DNA from: CAYLYM01 sp964387645
Lineage (GTDB): Bacteria > Calditrichota > Calditrichia > RBG-13-44-9
Assembly (NCBI GenBank): GCA_964387645.1
Contig: CAYLYM010000077.1
Coordinates: forward strand, 1-18,634
DNA length: 18,634 bases
Direction: 5' to 3'
Shown: piece by piece, positions 7,930 through 15,651 of the stretch
How the letters are laid out: each line of letters begins with the position of its first letter
Numbering within the stretch: the stretch's first letter is position 1
The notes under the pieces: generated by a model
Databases searched by the model: none
What the model saw: the letters and a program-made list of their open reading frames with translations, nothing else
Told to the model about the DNA's origin: nothing
Position numbers and translations under genes: made by a program

Positions 7930-8988
7930 ATGAAACTCAGAGTAAAAAGACTTGTACCTTTTATCATTATCCTGATTGTTTTTTTATTCATTTTTTTTCC
8001 AATTAGATTTTCATATACGATTCGAGTTCCGGGTCAAATTGTTCCAGCCTGGGAATGGATCGTTTATAAATCTCCTGACGGAAGCTTTGTTCATACGCTT
8101 TACAACCATAGAGAAAATGTTTTAAAAAGGTATGATGTCGTCCAGTTGGAAAGAGGTGATATTAGCAGGTTTGAATTATCACCGGAGATTTTTCAGAAAA
8201 AATTTATTACAAAGGGGGACACGATTGGCCGCTTTTTTTCTAATGAATTAGAAAGGCAATTAGCCAGACTACGAGGTGAACTTTTAGTTGAAGAAAGGTC
8301 GGTATTGCTTTATATGACTGGTGAAAAGCCTTCACTTATTGAGGAAGCCAGGCAGTATCTGGATTACGCTAAACGGATGGCAGAGGAACAGGACCGAATT
8401 CTGTCCCGTGAGGAAGAGTTATACAAGCAGGATTTAATATCTGAGGAACAATATGAATTAACTAAAACAACAGCCGAGTTATATCGAATCAATGTAAAAC
8501 AAGCTGAGGCTCGCCTGCGGACAGTTCTGACCGGAGCGAAACAAGAACAGATTGAATATACTCGAGCACGTGTACAGGCCCTGAAAGATGAAATCAAAGT
8601 ATTAGAAATGAGGAAAAAAGATTTGGTTTTCGTATCTCCAATTTCAGGAAAAATTCTGTTATCTCCATCACCCGATACAATTCTGGTTTTGGTTGATACC
8701 AGTAGTTATGTTGTGAAGATGTTAGTAGAGTTTAGAGACTTTCCTTATCTAAGTGTGCAGGCACCTTTGAATTTCAAAATTCCTTATACTAACAAAGTAA
8801 TTCATACTTATTTGGATCAGTTAGGCGCAGCCATTCGTTTTATCAATGGTCGACAATTTGTTATGGCCAGTGCGGTAGTAAAGGCCGATGATTTTATACC
8901 GGGAATGATTGTACGATGTGCCATAAAAAGCCGACCAATTACTATTTTAGATTTTATTAAAAAATTGTTCTATCCATTAATCCGATAA
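7930..8988 (+). CDS. HlyD-like membrane fusion (periplasmic adaptor) protein
   Basis: A 352-residue inner-membrane-anchored adaptor, first gene of a three-gene operon. It has an N-terminal transmembrane helix (about 8-24) after basic residues, a short beta region with VPGQIVPAWEW (33-43), a long alpha-helical hairpin predicted as coiled coil (about 104-230), then the return lipoyl-like strand VSPISGKILLSP (235-246) and a beta domain. It ends in an amphipathic basic segment (ITILDFIKKLFYPLIR). This order is that of HlyD/EmrA-type adaptors, which link an inner-membrane pump to an outer-membrane channel. No ABC ATPase, permease or TolC gene is adjacent. Instead a VTC-domain gene follows six bases later. 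The start is ATG at 7930 with GAGG only three bases upstream; a TTG at 7921 in the same frame is an alternative. Family assignment is firm, partner and cargo are unknown. Confidence 0.85.
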   Translation: MKLRVKRLVPFIIILIVFLFIFFPIRFSYTIRVPGQIVPAWEWIVYKSPDGSFVHTLYNHRENVLKRYDVVQLERGDISRFELSPEIFQKKFITKGDTIGRFFSNELERQLARLRGELLVEERSVLLYMTGEKPSLIEEARQYLDYAKRMAEEQDRILSREEELYKQDLISEEQYELTKTTAELYRINVKQAEARLRTVLTGAKQEQIEYTRARVQALKDEIKVLEMRKKDLVFVSPISGKILLSPSPDTILVLVDTSSYVVKMLVEFRDFPYLSVQAPLNFKIPYTNKVIHTYLDQLGAAIRFINGRQFVMASAVVKADDFIPGMIVRCAIKSRPITILDFIKKLFYPLIR

Positions 8989-8994
8989 AGATTT

Positions 8995-9786
8995 ATGATT
9001 GTTAACCGTTTAGAGTACAAATATCTGGTCCCCATAGAAAAGCTATCAGAGCTGCGAAGCGAACTATCGCCATTTTTAGAAGTTGACCCTTATGCAGCTC
9101 GAACAGGCATAGATCAATATACAGTACGAAGTATTTATTATGACACCACAGATTTCAGATATTATAACGAAAAAATTGAGGGTGAAGGATTAAGAAAAAA
9201 AGTACGCATCCGTTCCTATAATCAACTTTATAAAGATTCTTTAATGTTTCTTGAAATTAAACGAAAAACACAGAAAACCATTCGAAAAAATCGTGCGGCA
9301 ATTTTTTATTATGATTTTGAAGATGTATTTTTTCATAAGCAACTTAAAAACAAGATTGTACATCTAGGAAAGAATGGGAGCGCATTTTCTGATGCTATAA
9401 AATTTTTTTATCAAATATATCGCGAAAATTTAAGACCGACCATCCTGGTGACTTATGAACGCGAAGCCTATTACCATAAATTTAATCACCTCCTTCGCCT
9501 TACTTTTGATTATAATTTAAGAAGTTCTTTTACTACGGGAATTTATGAATTATTTAGTGAAGAAAACATGCTCCCTTCATTGCAAGATTATTTTATTTTA
9601 GAAATTAAGTTTATCTCCAGTTTACCCCGCTGGTTAAATCATACCATTGCCAGATATGGTTTAAAACAACAAGCGCTGTCGAAATACACCATTTGTCTGG
9701 ACGATCAATTCAAATATCGACTCGGAGTAATGAACCCTCGTGGGAGAAAAATCTATTTTTATGATCGCATTGAATTAAATAAATGA
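8995..9786 (+). CDS. VTC-domain protein (polyphosphate-polymerase-like)
   Basis: A 263-residue stand-alone VTC domain, the tunnel-shaped catalytic fold of yeast Vtc4, which makes polyphosphate from ATP. Conserved charged positions along the sequence match the family: RLEYKY (5-10), YTVRSIYYDT (42-51), KVRIRSY with Arg71 and Arg73 (69-75), LEIKRK (86-91), YEREAY with Arg156 (154-159), LRLTFDYNLRS with Arg168 and Arg176 (167-177), ILEIKF with Glu203 (201-206) and LSKYTICLD with Lys230 (228-236). All the basic and acidic residues expected around the tunnel seem present, so it is likely an active phosphotransferase, though bacterial members are little characterised. No membrane segment or signal peptide is seen, so it is cytoplasmic. 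It lacks a ribosome site and starts six bases after the adaptor gene; its own stop overlaps the DUF4956 start. Translational coupling is likely. Confidence 0.92.
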   Translation: MIVNRLEYKYLVPIEKLSELRSELSPFLEVDPYAARTGIDQYTVRSIYYDTTDFRYYNEKIEGEGLRKKVRIRSYNQLYKDSLMFLEIKRKTQKTIRKNRAAIFYYDFEDVFFHKQLKNKIVHLGKNGSAFSDAIKFFYQIYRENLRPTILVTYEREAYYHKFNHLLRLTFDYNLRSSFTTGIYELFSEENMLPSLQDYFILEIKFISSLPRWLNHTIARYGLKQQALSKYTICLDDQFKYRLGVMNPRGRKIYFYDRIELNK

Positions 9787-10475
9787 GGATATCGATTCTT
9801 ATGTTCCAAAATCTGCAAAGCATTTTAAGCTTTTCTTTAAGTCTAAGTGAAGTGCTCATAAACCTTTTTATTGCCTTTTTTTGCGGGTTAGTGGTTTCGC
9901 TTTTCTATAAATGGACTTATCGTGGGCCAAATTATTCCTCTACTTTTGTGAACGCTTTGATTATTCTGGCAATGATTACTTCTGTAGTCATCATGGTTAT
10001 TGGGAATAATCTGGCCAGAGCGTTTGGTCTGGTAGGAGCCATGTCCATCATTCGGTTTCGCACGGCTGTAAAAGATACCCAGGATATTGTCTTTATCTTT
10101 TTTGCTCTGGCTATTGGTATGGCTTCCGGAGTAGGATTGCATTCGATTGCCATTGTGGGTACACTTTTTATCGGAACCGTGCTGTGGGTTTTATCCAGGT
10201 TGCAATATGCCAATCCAAGGAAACAAGAATTCATCCTGCAATTTACTTCTACCACAGCTGAGGATGAGCAGAGCGATTATCTGAATGTGTTTAAGAAATA
10301 TTGTAAAACACAAAAATTAGTAAATTTAAGGTCATTTGGAGAAGGTGATCAGTTTGAATATACCTTTTATGTGAAATTGAAAAAACAGGAAGAAAGTGAA
10401 GCTTTTATACGGGAAATGAATCGGTTGCCAGATATCGAACGAGTGAATCTTTTTTTTGACGAAGAACAATTCTAA
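9783..10475 (+). CDS. DUF4956 family membrane protein
   Basis: A 230-residue protein whose start ATGA overlaps the stop of the VTC gene; Met7 is an alternative start. Four hydrophobic helices are visible (about 23-43, 55-74, 103-118, 119-138), followed by a soluble C-terminal domain (about 150-230) rich in charged residues. The segment FGLVGAMSIIRFRTAVKDTQDIVFIF, given here in parts as FGLVGAMSIIRFR (81-93) and TAVKDTQDIVF (94-104), is the conserved core of DUF4956. The invariant-looking RFRT and KDTQD charges fall between membrane helices and could form a functional site. DUF4956 genes commonly sit next to VTC-domain genes in bacteria, so the two are thought to work together, but the function is not established. 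By context, it may anchor the VTC enzyme or carry its product or substrate across the membrane. Confidence 0.9.
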   Translation: MRISILMFQNLQSILSFSLSLSEVLINLFIAFFCGLVVSLFYKWTYRGPNYSSTFVNALIILAMITSVVIMVIGNNLARAFGLVGAMSIIRFRTAVKDTQDIVFIFFALAIGMASGVGLHSIAIVGTLFIGTVLWVLSRLQYANPRKQEFILQFTSTTAEDEQSDYLNVFKKYCKTQKLVNLRSFGEGDQFEYTFYVKLKKQEESEAFIREMNRLPDIERVNLFFDEEQF

Positions 10476-10484
10476 TTGTTTTTA
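10465..10484 (+). terminator. Weak candidate terminator of the VTC operon
   Basis: AACAAT (10465-10470) and ATTGTT (10475-10480) form a six-pair stem with loop TCTA, overlapping the stop codon, and a short T run follows. The stem has only two GC pairs, so it is weak. Genes converge here (next gene ends at 10653 on the other strand), so termination is expected somewhere in 10476-10652. Confidence 0.25.
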
Positions 10485-10652
10485 TTAGAAAAAACTGGTG
10501 CAAACAGCATTTTCATTTTTAGAATAAAAAATTTAGCTTTTTCATTCAACAATTTTTCATGCCCTTTACATGCAGCCTGATTGAGTATCCCGGTTTTTTG
10601 TATGATAAATCTTTTGAATATATATTATTGTGCGAAGAAAAACTTGTTTAAA

Positions 10653-11972
10653 TTAGAAAGCTACTCCTATGTCCACAATAAATTCTCTATGCCCCTGGTC
10701 ATTCCAGGCATAATCTAACCGTAACACGTTGATATAGGGGAAATGAATATGCAGTCCGACGCCAAAACCGGTAAAGTGGTTCTTCAAGGAAAACTCCGAT
10801 GATTTTTGCCAGGCAATACCGCTGTCTACAAATATGCCGGCACTGAGTCCGAATTTTAAGTCTCTGGAAAAGGTAGACAACATTGGAATGCCTTCATAAG
10901 AAAAGTAACGGATGGGGAGTATGGGGAAACGAATTTCAAGACTACTTAGAGAAATTTCAGGCGCCACAAAATAACGAAAATCACTGGTCGGTGGAAAAAC
11001 TCGATTAAAATAGCCGCGGATGCGTTCATAAAAGCCTAAGTACATGCGATCGTAAATAGGCAAATTTCCAGATTGAATATAAAGTAAATTTCTTATTGCC
11101 AGAGAGATTTCTTTATATACAGGGTGATAGAAACGATTATCAAAAATAAATCGCCAAAAACGAGGTTGATTGTTTCTAAAGCCTGTTCTTTTTAGAAGAT
11201 AATCAATATAGAATCCTTTTCGGGGGTATTCATAAAGATCTCGATCGTCGTATCGAAGATGAAAGCTGAATGAGGGAACGATATCATGGCCCGTTTTTGA
11301 AACAGAATATTGTTGGTAAAGCCTGGGTAAACGTATAGATTGAAGTTCGAATTCAATTTCAGTTTTAAATTTTAAGGTAATTTGCCGTCCTAATAGGAGG
11401 TTGATTCCAGCTCTTTGTTCGTCAAAATCGAAAATTTTGTTGGCGATCAGATTGTAAAATAAGGATACTCCCACAATAATTCTTTTTTTGTTTCCAATCC
11501 AGGGATTTAAATATTCCAGAAAAAAACTTGGATTATAGCCCAGCCAACCACCGATTCTCAATTTCTCATTTTGTCCTCTAAAATTAAAGTGGATGAATTG
11601 CATGCCATAACTGATTTTGCCCCAATCCCTCTCATTAATAAATAAAATTGGAAGAGGGAAAAAATACCAGGTTTCTGTAACAGAAATTATTAGGATGGTT
11701 TTTTCTTCTTGCCTGGCGAGCTGAAGTTCAACACGATTGAATAGATACAAATTCTGAATTCGGTTTTTAATTTGCAATAGATCTTCTTTGTCAAGGGTAT
11801 CGGGTAGGGTAAAAGGAATTTCTCTTAAAATAATATGACTTTTAGTGTGCTTATTACCAACGACGATTGCAGTATCGATAAGGGTCGGCAGAGTGATGTA
11901 ATTCTGTCCCAATAATGGACCAAAAATTAGAATGAGTGTCAAGACAGTATGTTGTAAAAATAATTTTCTCAC
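10653..11972 (-). CDS. Omp85/BamA-family outer-membrane protein with one POTRA domain
   Basis: A 439-residue outer-membrane protein. After a signal peptide (about 1-22) comes a single POTRA-like domain (about 33-101) with VVGNKHTKSHIILREI and RIQNLYLFNRVEL, then a 16-strand-type beta-barrel region to the end. Barrel hallmarks include PRKGFYIDY, the ERIRGY motif matching the conserved (V/I)RG(F/Y) loop, and a C-terminal aromatic strand ending GVAF. It is far shorter than BamA (about 800 residues, five POTRA domains), so it is not the essential assembly protein but one of the small Omp85 relatives that translocate or secrete partner proteins or lipids. The start is GTG, overlapping the preceding metallohydrolase stop by four bases (GTGA), with GGA eight bases upstream. 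The tight coupling hints that both act in the same process. Confidence 0.85.
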   Translation of the reverse strand: MRKLFLQHTVLTLILIFGPLLGQNYITLPTLIDTAIVVGNKHTKSHIILREIPFTLPDTLDKEDLLQIKNRIQNLYLFNRVELQLARQEEKTILIISVTETWYFFPLPILFINERDWGKISYGMQFIHFNFRGQNEKLRIGGWLGYNPSFFLEYLNPWIGNKKRIIVGVSLFYNLIANKIFDFDEQRAGINLLLGRQITLKFKTEIEFELQSIRLPRLYQQYSVSKTGHDIVPSFSFHLRYDDRDLYEYPRKGFYIDYLLKRTGFRNNQPRFWRFIFDNRFYHPVYKEISLAIRNLLYIQSGNLPIYDRMYLGFYERIRGYFNRVFPPTSDFRYFVAPEISLSSLEIRFPILPIRYFSYEGIPMLSTFSRDLKFGLSAGIFVDSGIAWQKSSEFSLKNHFTGFGVGLHIHFPYINVLRLDYAWNDQGHREFIVDIGVAF

Positions 11973-13618
11973 GCTGTGTATCCTTCAATCCAAATAGGGT
12001 TGGTGAAACAAAAATATCTGTTACTTTCCTTTCTCGTATAGGCTTCCAGCCGGATGTAATCCCAATTAATTTCGTTTAACTTTTGTTTAATTTCCAATTG
12101 AAGTTCATTTTTTGGGAATGAGATTGATATTTCCTTTTCTTTTCCTTTTAAAATATTGCCGATAAAAAGTTTTATTTCTTCCCAACATCCATATTCAATT
12201 GTACTGACTGCTTTGATGAAAATTTTTACAGAGCCAGTTCCTTTAAAAGTATCGCCAATCTGGGCTTGAACTTTACCATGTAAGTAAAAGATAGCAAATG
12301 GGCCATTGGAAACGATTACTCTAGACTTCCGTATGGCATTTAAAATATCTTTCCGAGAATTTTGAGAAACTCTTACTGCAGTACGCATAGAACCCAGCAA
12401 ATGTTTTCTGGAATAAGTCATTTTCCAGAAAGGAATGCGAATTTGCCGAAAGCAGTTGAAATTCCCGTGAGCGTCGTTGCCGGCAATAATAGGAATCCGA
12501 CGGCCTTCTAATAATAATTTTATCCAGGCATCTTTTCCTTTCTGGATGTGTTCATCATTACCATTTAGTATCTGTAAAGCATCTAATTTATCTAAACGAA
12601 GGTCTATTTCTGTCCATTTTCCTTTACGTAAAATTAACCTTTGAGAAAACGGTGGTGATTCTGTGGGGTGGGCTGCAATAGCAAGGGCAGAACTGTTTTT
12701 TTTCTCTAATAATGTTTTCAATGACATGGTAGGCTGGTTGTAAAAAAGCTTTTCGGCGCTATCGCCATTTCCGGGATGAAATTTTTTATCATTAAAAATA
12801 AGGCAATGCACATTTTGTTTACGGGAATTACCAACCGAAACTTCTTCACCGGGAATAATTGCGAAATCGGAAAATTGTTGCTGTAAGTTCGCAACTTCTG
12901 ACTGAAATTTTCTCCATTTCGGGAAGGTATGATCATTCTTGAGGTAGTCATCAGGATGATCATCCAGATCAAAGGAATGATCTGTAATAGCTAAGAAATC
13001 CAACCCAATCGTCCGGGCGGCTTCAATGGTTTCAGCGATAGAAGCACCAAATTCTACTTGATCATCGGTGTAGTTACTATGTATATGCAAATCACCCCAT
13101 AACCAATTAGAAACCTTTGGAAGAGAGTATTTTGATAAATAAATATGAAACGGGCGATGGGGAATAGTACGATAATTGTCCTGTATCAGATGTTTTATTT
13201 TACCGGAATCCGTTTGGTATTTTAGATGAACTGTAATCTCATGCGGTCCATCTTTCTTAAAAATATCTGAGGGAAGCCAGATTGTTTTGGCAAAGAATTT
13301 TTCTTTGACAAGAAGTGAAAAATCATGTTCGATAGAAAAAGTATCTTGATTATTTTGAATTCGTATTTCTATTCTGAGAAGGATAACAGGGTACAGGTTG
13401 GCATCCTTGATAAAAAGAAATAAAGGCACGGGCTTACCCAGTTGCGCTCTTATAGGCAAATCAAAGACAATTTCCGGTTCTTTTTTAAATAGAAAACTAG
13501 GCAAAAAACGAAATCGATAATGAATTTCCGCATATCCCAGTATGAAAAAAAAATTACTAAACCAAAACCAATTTTTATGAAATAATGAAAATATATCTAA
13601 ATCAAAAATATTGATCAT
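11969..13618 (-). CDS. CehA/McbA-type PHP-domain metallohydrolase
   Basis: A 549-residue protein whose central part (about 170-440) is a PHP phosphoesterase/hydrolase domain. Metal ligands are complete: GDLHIHS with His178 and His180, ITDHS with Asp213 and His214, GEEVS with Glu258 and Glu259, His271, AAHPTES with His317, and GNDAHG with Asp382 and His384. Residues about 1-40 are hydrophobic and aromatic (WFWFSNFFFILGY), possibly membrane associated; about 50-150 is a beta-rich domain, and 440-549 another beta-rich domain typical of the CehA/McbA group. Known members hydrolyse carbamate or phosphate esters, but the natural substrate here is unknown. No ribosome site is visible at the ATG. It lies 59 bases after the kinase gene and overlaps the outer-membrane gene by four bases. 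Confidence 0.85.
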   Translation of the reverse strand: MINIFDLDIFSLFHKNWFWFSNFFFILGYAEIHYRFRFLPSFLFKKEPEIVFDLPIRAQLGKPVPLFLFIKDANLYPVILLRIEIRIQNNQDTFSIEHDFSLLVKEKFFAKTIWLPSDIFKKDGPHEITVHLKYQTDSGKIKHLIQDNYRTIPHRPFHIYLSKYSLPKVSNWLWGDLHIHSNYTDDQVEFGASIAETIEAARTIGLDFLAITDHSFDLDDHPDDYLKNDHTFPKWRKFQSEVANLQQQFSDFAIIPGEEVSVGNSRKQNVHCLIFNDKKFHPGNGDSAEKLFYNQPTMSLKTLLEKKNSSALAIAAHPTESPPFSQRLILRKGKWTEIDLRLDKLDALQILNGNDEHIQKGKDAWIKLLLEGRRIPIIAGNDAHGNFNCFRQIRIPFWKMTYSRKHLLGSMRTAVRVSQNSRKDILNAIRKSRVIVSNGPFAIFYLHGKVQAQIGDTFKGTGSVKIFIKAVSTIEYGCWEEIKLFIGNILKGKEKEISISFPKNELQLEIKQKLNEINWDYIRLEAYTRKESNRYFCFTNPIWIEGYTA

Positions 13619-13677
13619 ACAACTTTTATATTATTTATGATTCTAACCATACTAATACTCTTAGATTCATGTAAAAA

Positions 13678-15012
13678 TTATTTTCTTTTTAATAGTGTTT
13701 TATTTTCAGTTGGGAGTGTTATCGAAACTTTAGTTCCTTTTCCGAGTGTACTATTAACTTTTATGCTTCCTCTTTGTAATTCTACTAATTGTTTACAAAT
13801 AGCTAATCCCAGACCACTTCCCTTAGCCTTGGTAGAAAAAAATGGGTCAAAAATTTTTGCCAGATTTTCTTTTGATATTCCTTTTCCATTGTCACTTACC
13901 TCGATTACCACTTCGCCAGATTTTTTATTTTTTAAACTTACGCTAATGATCACCTTTCCATCATGATTTATGGCGTCAAAAGCATTGTTAAGTAAGTTCA
14001 ACAGAATTTGGCGGAAGGCATCGGCATCAACTTTAACTTTGGGGAGGTAGCCGTTAAATTGAATCGACAGTTTTTCATTTTGTATTGGCCGAGCGATGTC
14101 CTCAATAAGCTGCTTGATATCGTGAGGTCGAATATCCAATTCTCTTTGTCGGGCAAATTGTAGAAAATTTTCTACTAATCTATTTAAACGGTCTATTTCT
14201 TCAGGTATAAAAGAGAATATTTCGTCCTGAGTAGAATGGTATTTTTTCTGCAATACTTCGGCTGTTCCTTTCATAATGCTGAGAGGATTACGAATTTCAT
14301 GGGCCACAGAAGCTGCCATCTGACCAAGCTGGACTAATTTTTCTTGTTCTTTCATGCGAGCTTCGACCTTAAATAATTGGCGAGTGGCTGTAACAATAAT
14401 AAATGAGAAGAAAATTAAAATGGACAGTCCAGAAATGCCAATATATAAAGTCCCCAATTCAAATTTTCTCAATGTTGTAAAAAAATTTAAAGGTGCATCA
14501 ACTACTAATACAGCGATAGTTTCATCAAGATCATTGTTTATTGGAATATAAGCAGACAGGAAATATTGATTTCCGGATTTTATCATGATGGGATCTGGCG
14601 TTTCTCCCAATGATGCGGATCGGAATTTGTTTTTATTCAATGGCAGGGTGAATAATGTATCGCCTATATGGTAATCAATGCGATTATCGACCAGCAAACG
14701 TCCTGTCAAATCAAGAATGACTATGTTTTCTAAATCATTATTAATTTTGATATCATATAACAATTGCTGATATATTCTGACAAGGGTTGCATTTTCCATT
14801 CCTGGCATTATTTTTTCCAAATCATTACCATTAATTAACTCAGTACTCATCCGTGCGAGGTGTATGATTTGTTGTTTCAATTCATGGGTTATTTCTTTTT
14901 TCATACTTTTTAGAAAAAACCAGCTTAAGAAGTTAAGCAAAGAAATAACAATCAGTCCAACACCGATAATCCAGTAAATGGTTTTCCTTTTTAAAACGAA
15001 ATTAAGTTTCAT
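13678..15012 (-). CDS. Membrane sensor histidine kinase
   Basis: A 444-residue two-component sensor kinase. Transmembrane helices at about 13-33 and 188-208 bracket a periplasmic sensor region of about 155 residues that looks like a PAS/Cache-like fold (VILDLTGRLLVDN, YFLSAYIPI). The cytoplasmic part has a HisKA domain with SVAHEIRNPLS (His238 is the phosphorylation site) and a complete HATPase: N-box NLLNNAFDA (339-347), G1 DNGKGIS (374-380), F-box IFDPFFST (387-394), and G2 GSGLGLA (398-404). No response regulator is encoded in the window, so its partner is elsewhere. Its ATG lies inside the end of the NYN nuclease gene (11-base overlap), indicating coupled expression. The signal sensed is unknown; the location beside envelope genes suggests envelope or membrane monitoring. 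Confidence 0.95.
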   Translation of the reverse strand: MKLNFVLKRKTIYWIIGVGLIVISLLNFLSWFFLKSMKKEITHELKQQIIHLARMSTELINGNDLEKIMPGMENATLVRIYQQLLYDIKINNDLENIVILDLTGRLLVDNRIDYHIGDTLFTLPLNKNKFRSASLGETPDPIMIKSGNQYFLSAYIPINNDLDETIAVLVVDAPLNFFTTLRKFELGTLYIGISGLSILIFFSFIIVTATRQLFKVEARMKEQEKLVQLGQMAASVAHEIRNPLSIMKGTAEVLQKKYHSTQDEIFSFIPEEIDRLNRLVENFLQFARQRELDIRPHDIKQLIEDIARPIQNEKLSIQFNGYLPKVKVDADAFRQILLNLLNNAFDAINHDGKVIISVSLKNKKSGEVVIEVSDNGKGISKENLAKIFDPFFSTKAKGSGLGLAICKQLVELQRGSIKVNSTLGKGTKVSITLPTENKTLLKRK

Positions 15013-15502
15013 CTTCGCTCTGTCTGTTTTTAAATAAAAGAATCCATTCTTTTACTTCTTCTTCTGATAATGATTTTTCTTTTTCCTCAGACAGATTATT
15101 TTTCTCACCTGGCTTTTTGTACCGACTTTGAATCTTGCGCCAAAATTCCTGAGAGGTCAGGAATTTCGCACCATGATCTCTGGCTGTGTTTATTATGGCA
15201 CGGTCGGAAGAAATAATTTCTAAATGTGTTGTACTGGCTTTTTTTCGGATAATATCCTGAATAACATCATCTGCTTTTTTATGCTTTCCAGAAAATATTA
15301 CTTCGATATTCTTTCCTCTAAAATTTTTGGATAAAGGAAAGTTCTGGCCGCCATCGAAAACAATCAACAAGTGTTTACCTCGCAAGATAGGAGAGGATTG
15401 TAGTATTTTCAATAGATGTTCTCTCTGAGTAACCAGATCCATATTTTTTGGCAGCGGAAAACCACTGCATTTTATAAAATTATATCCATCGATAATGATC
15501 AT
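15002..15502 (-). CDS. YacP-like NYN (PIN-fold) ribonuclease
   Basis: A 166-residue NYN-domain protein related to YacP/Rae1 of Bacillus subtilis, a ribosome-associated endoribonuclease family. The fold's acidic metal-binding residues are visible: Asp5 in IIIDGYN, Asp50 in LIVFDGG, Asp78-Asp79 in KADDVI and Asp100 in IISSDRA, followed by the usual FLTSQEFW strand-helix. The domain ends near 130; a charged, lysine/glutamate-rich tail follows. Start MIIIDGYN is typical of the family, though no ribosome site is clear. It is first in the run NYN, kinase, PHP, Omp85, with a candidate promoter about 30 bases upstream. A role in mRNA turnover is inferred from the family only. Confidence 0.85.
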   Translation of the reverse strand: MIIIDGYNFIKCSGFPLPKNMDLVTQREHLLKILQSSPILRGKHLLIVFDGGQNFPLSKNFRGKNIEVIFSGKHKKADDVIQDIIRKKASTTHLEIISSDRAIINTARDHGAKFLTSQEFWRKIQSRYKKPGEKNNLSEEKEKSLSEEEVKEWILLFKNRQSEDET

Positions 15503-15532
15503 GACATAATTTACATTTTATTTTCTTGCTAA

Positions 15533-15561
15533 AAAATAGTGTTAATTTTTTATTTATTCAA
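15533..15561 (-). promoter_or_regulatory. Candidate promoter of the NYN/kinase/PHP/Omp85 operon
   Basis: On the minus strand, a -35 TTGAAT (15556-15561) and -10 TATTTT (15533-15538) are 17 bases apart, with a predicted start near 15526 and a leader of about 25 bases. The first hexamer is part of the palindrome at 15556-15568. The 149-base gap after hpnE is consistent with a separate transcript, although read-through from hpnE is not excluded since no strong terminator is seen. Confidence 0.4.
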
Positions 15562-15568
15562 ATTGAAT
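15556..15568. repeat. 13-bp palindrome overlapping the candidate -35 box
   Basis: ATTCAA and TTGAAT flank a central A, a perfect 6+1+6 dyad that covers the proposed -35 hexamer. A dimeric repressor bound here would block transcription. It is AT-rich and short, so it may be coincidental. Confidence 0.3.
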
Positions 15569-15651
15569 TTAGTAAACACTTTTTTAACCAGAAACCGTTC
15601 AGTCGGTGACCAGAGAATTGATGGTTACTGAGAATAAGGTGAGAACAAATT

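Noticed and set aside
10476..10498. Inverted repeat TTCTAAT / ATTAGAA after the DUF4956 stop as a terminator
   Set aside because: The stem is followed by an A run, not a T run, on the plus strand, and the T run precedes the stem on the minus strand, so it is not a standard intrinsic terminator in either direction.
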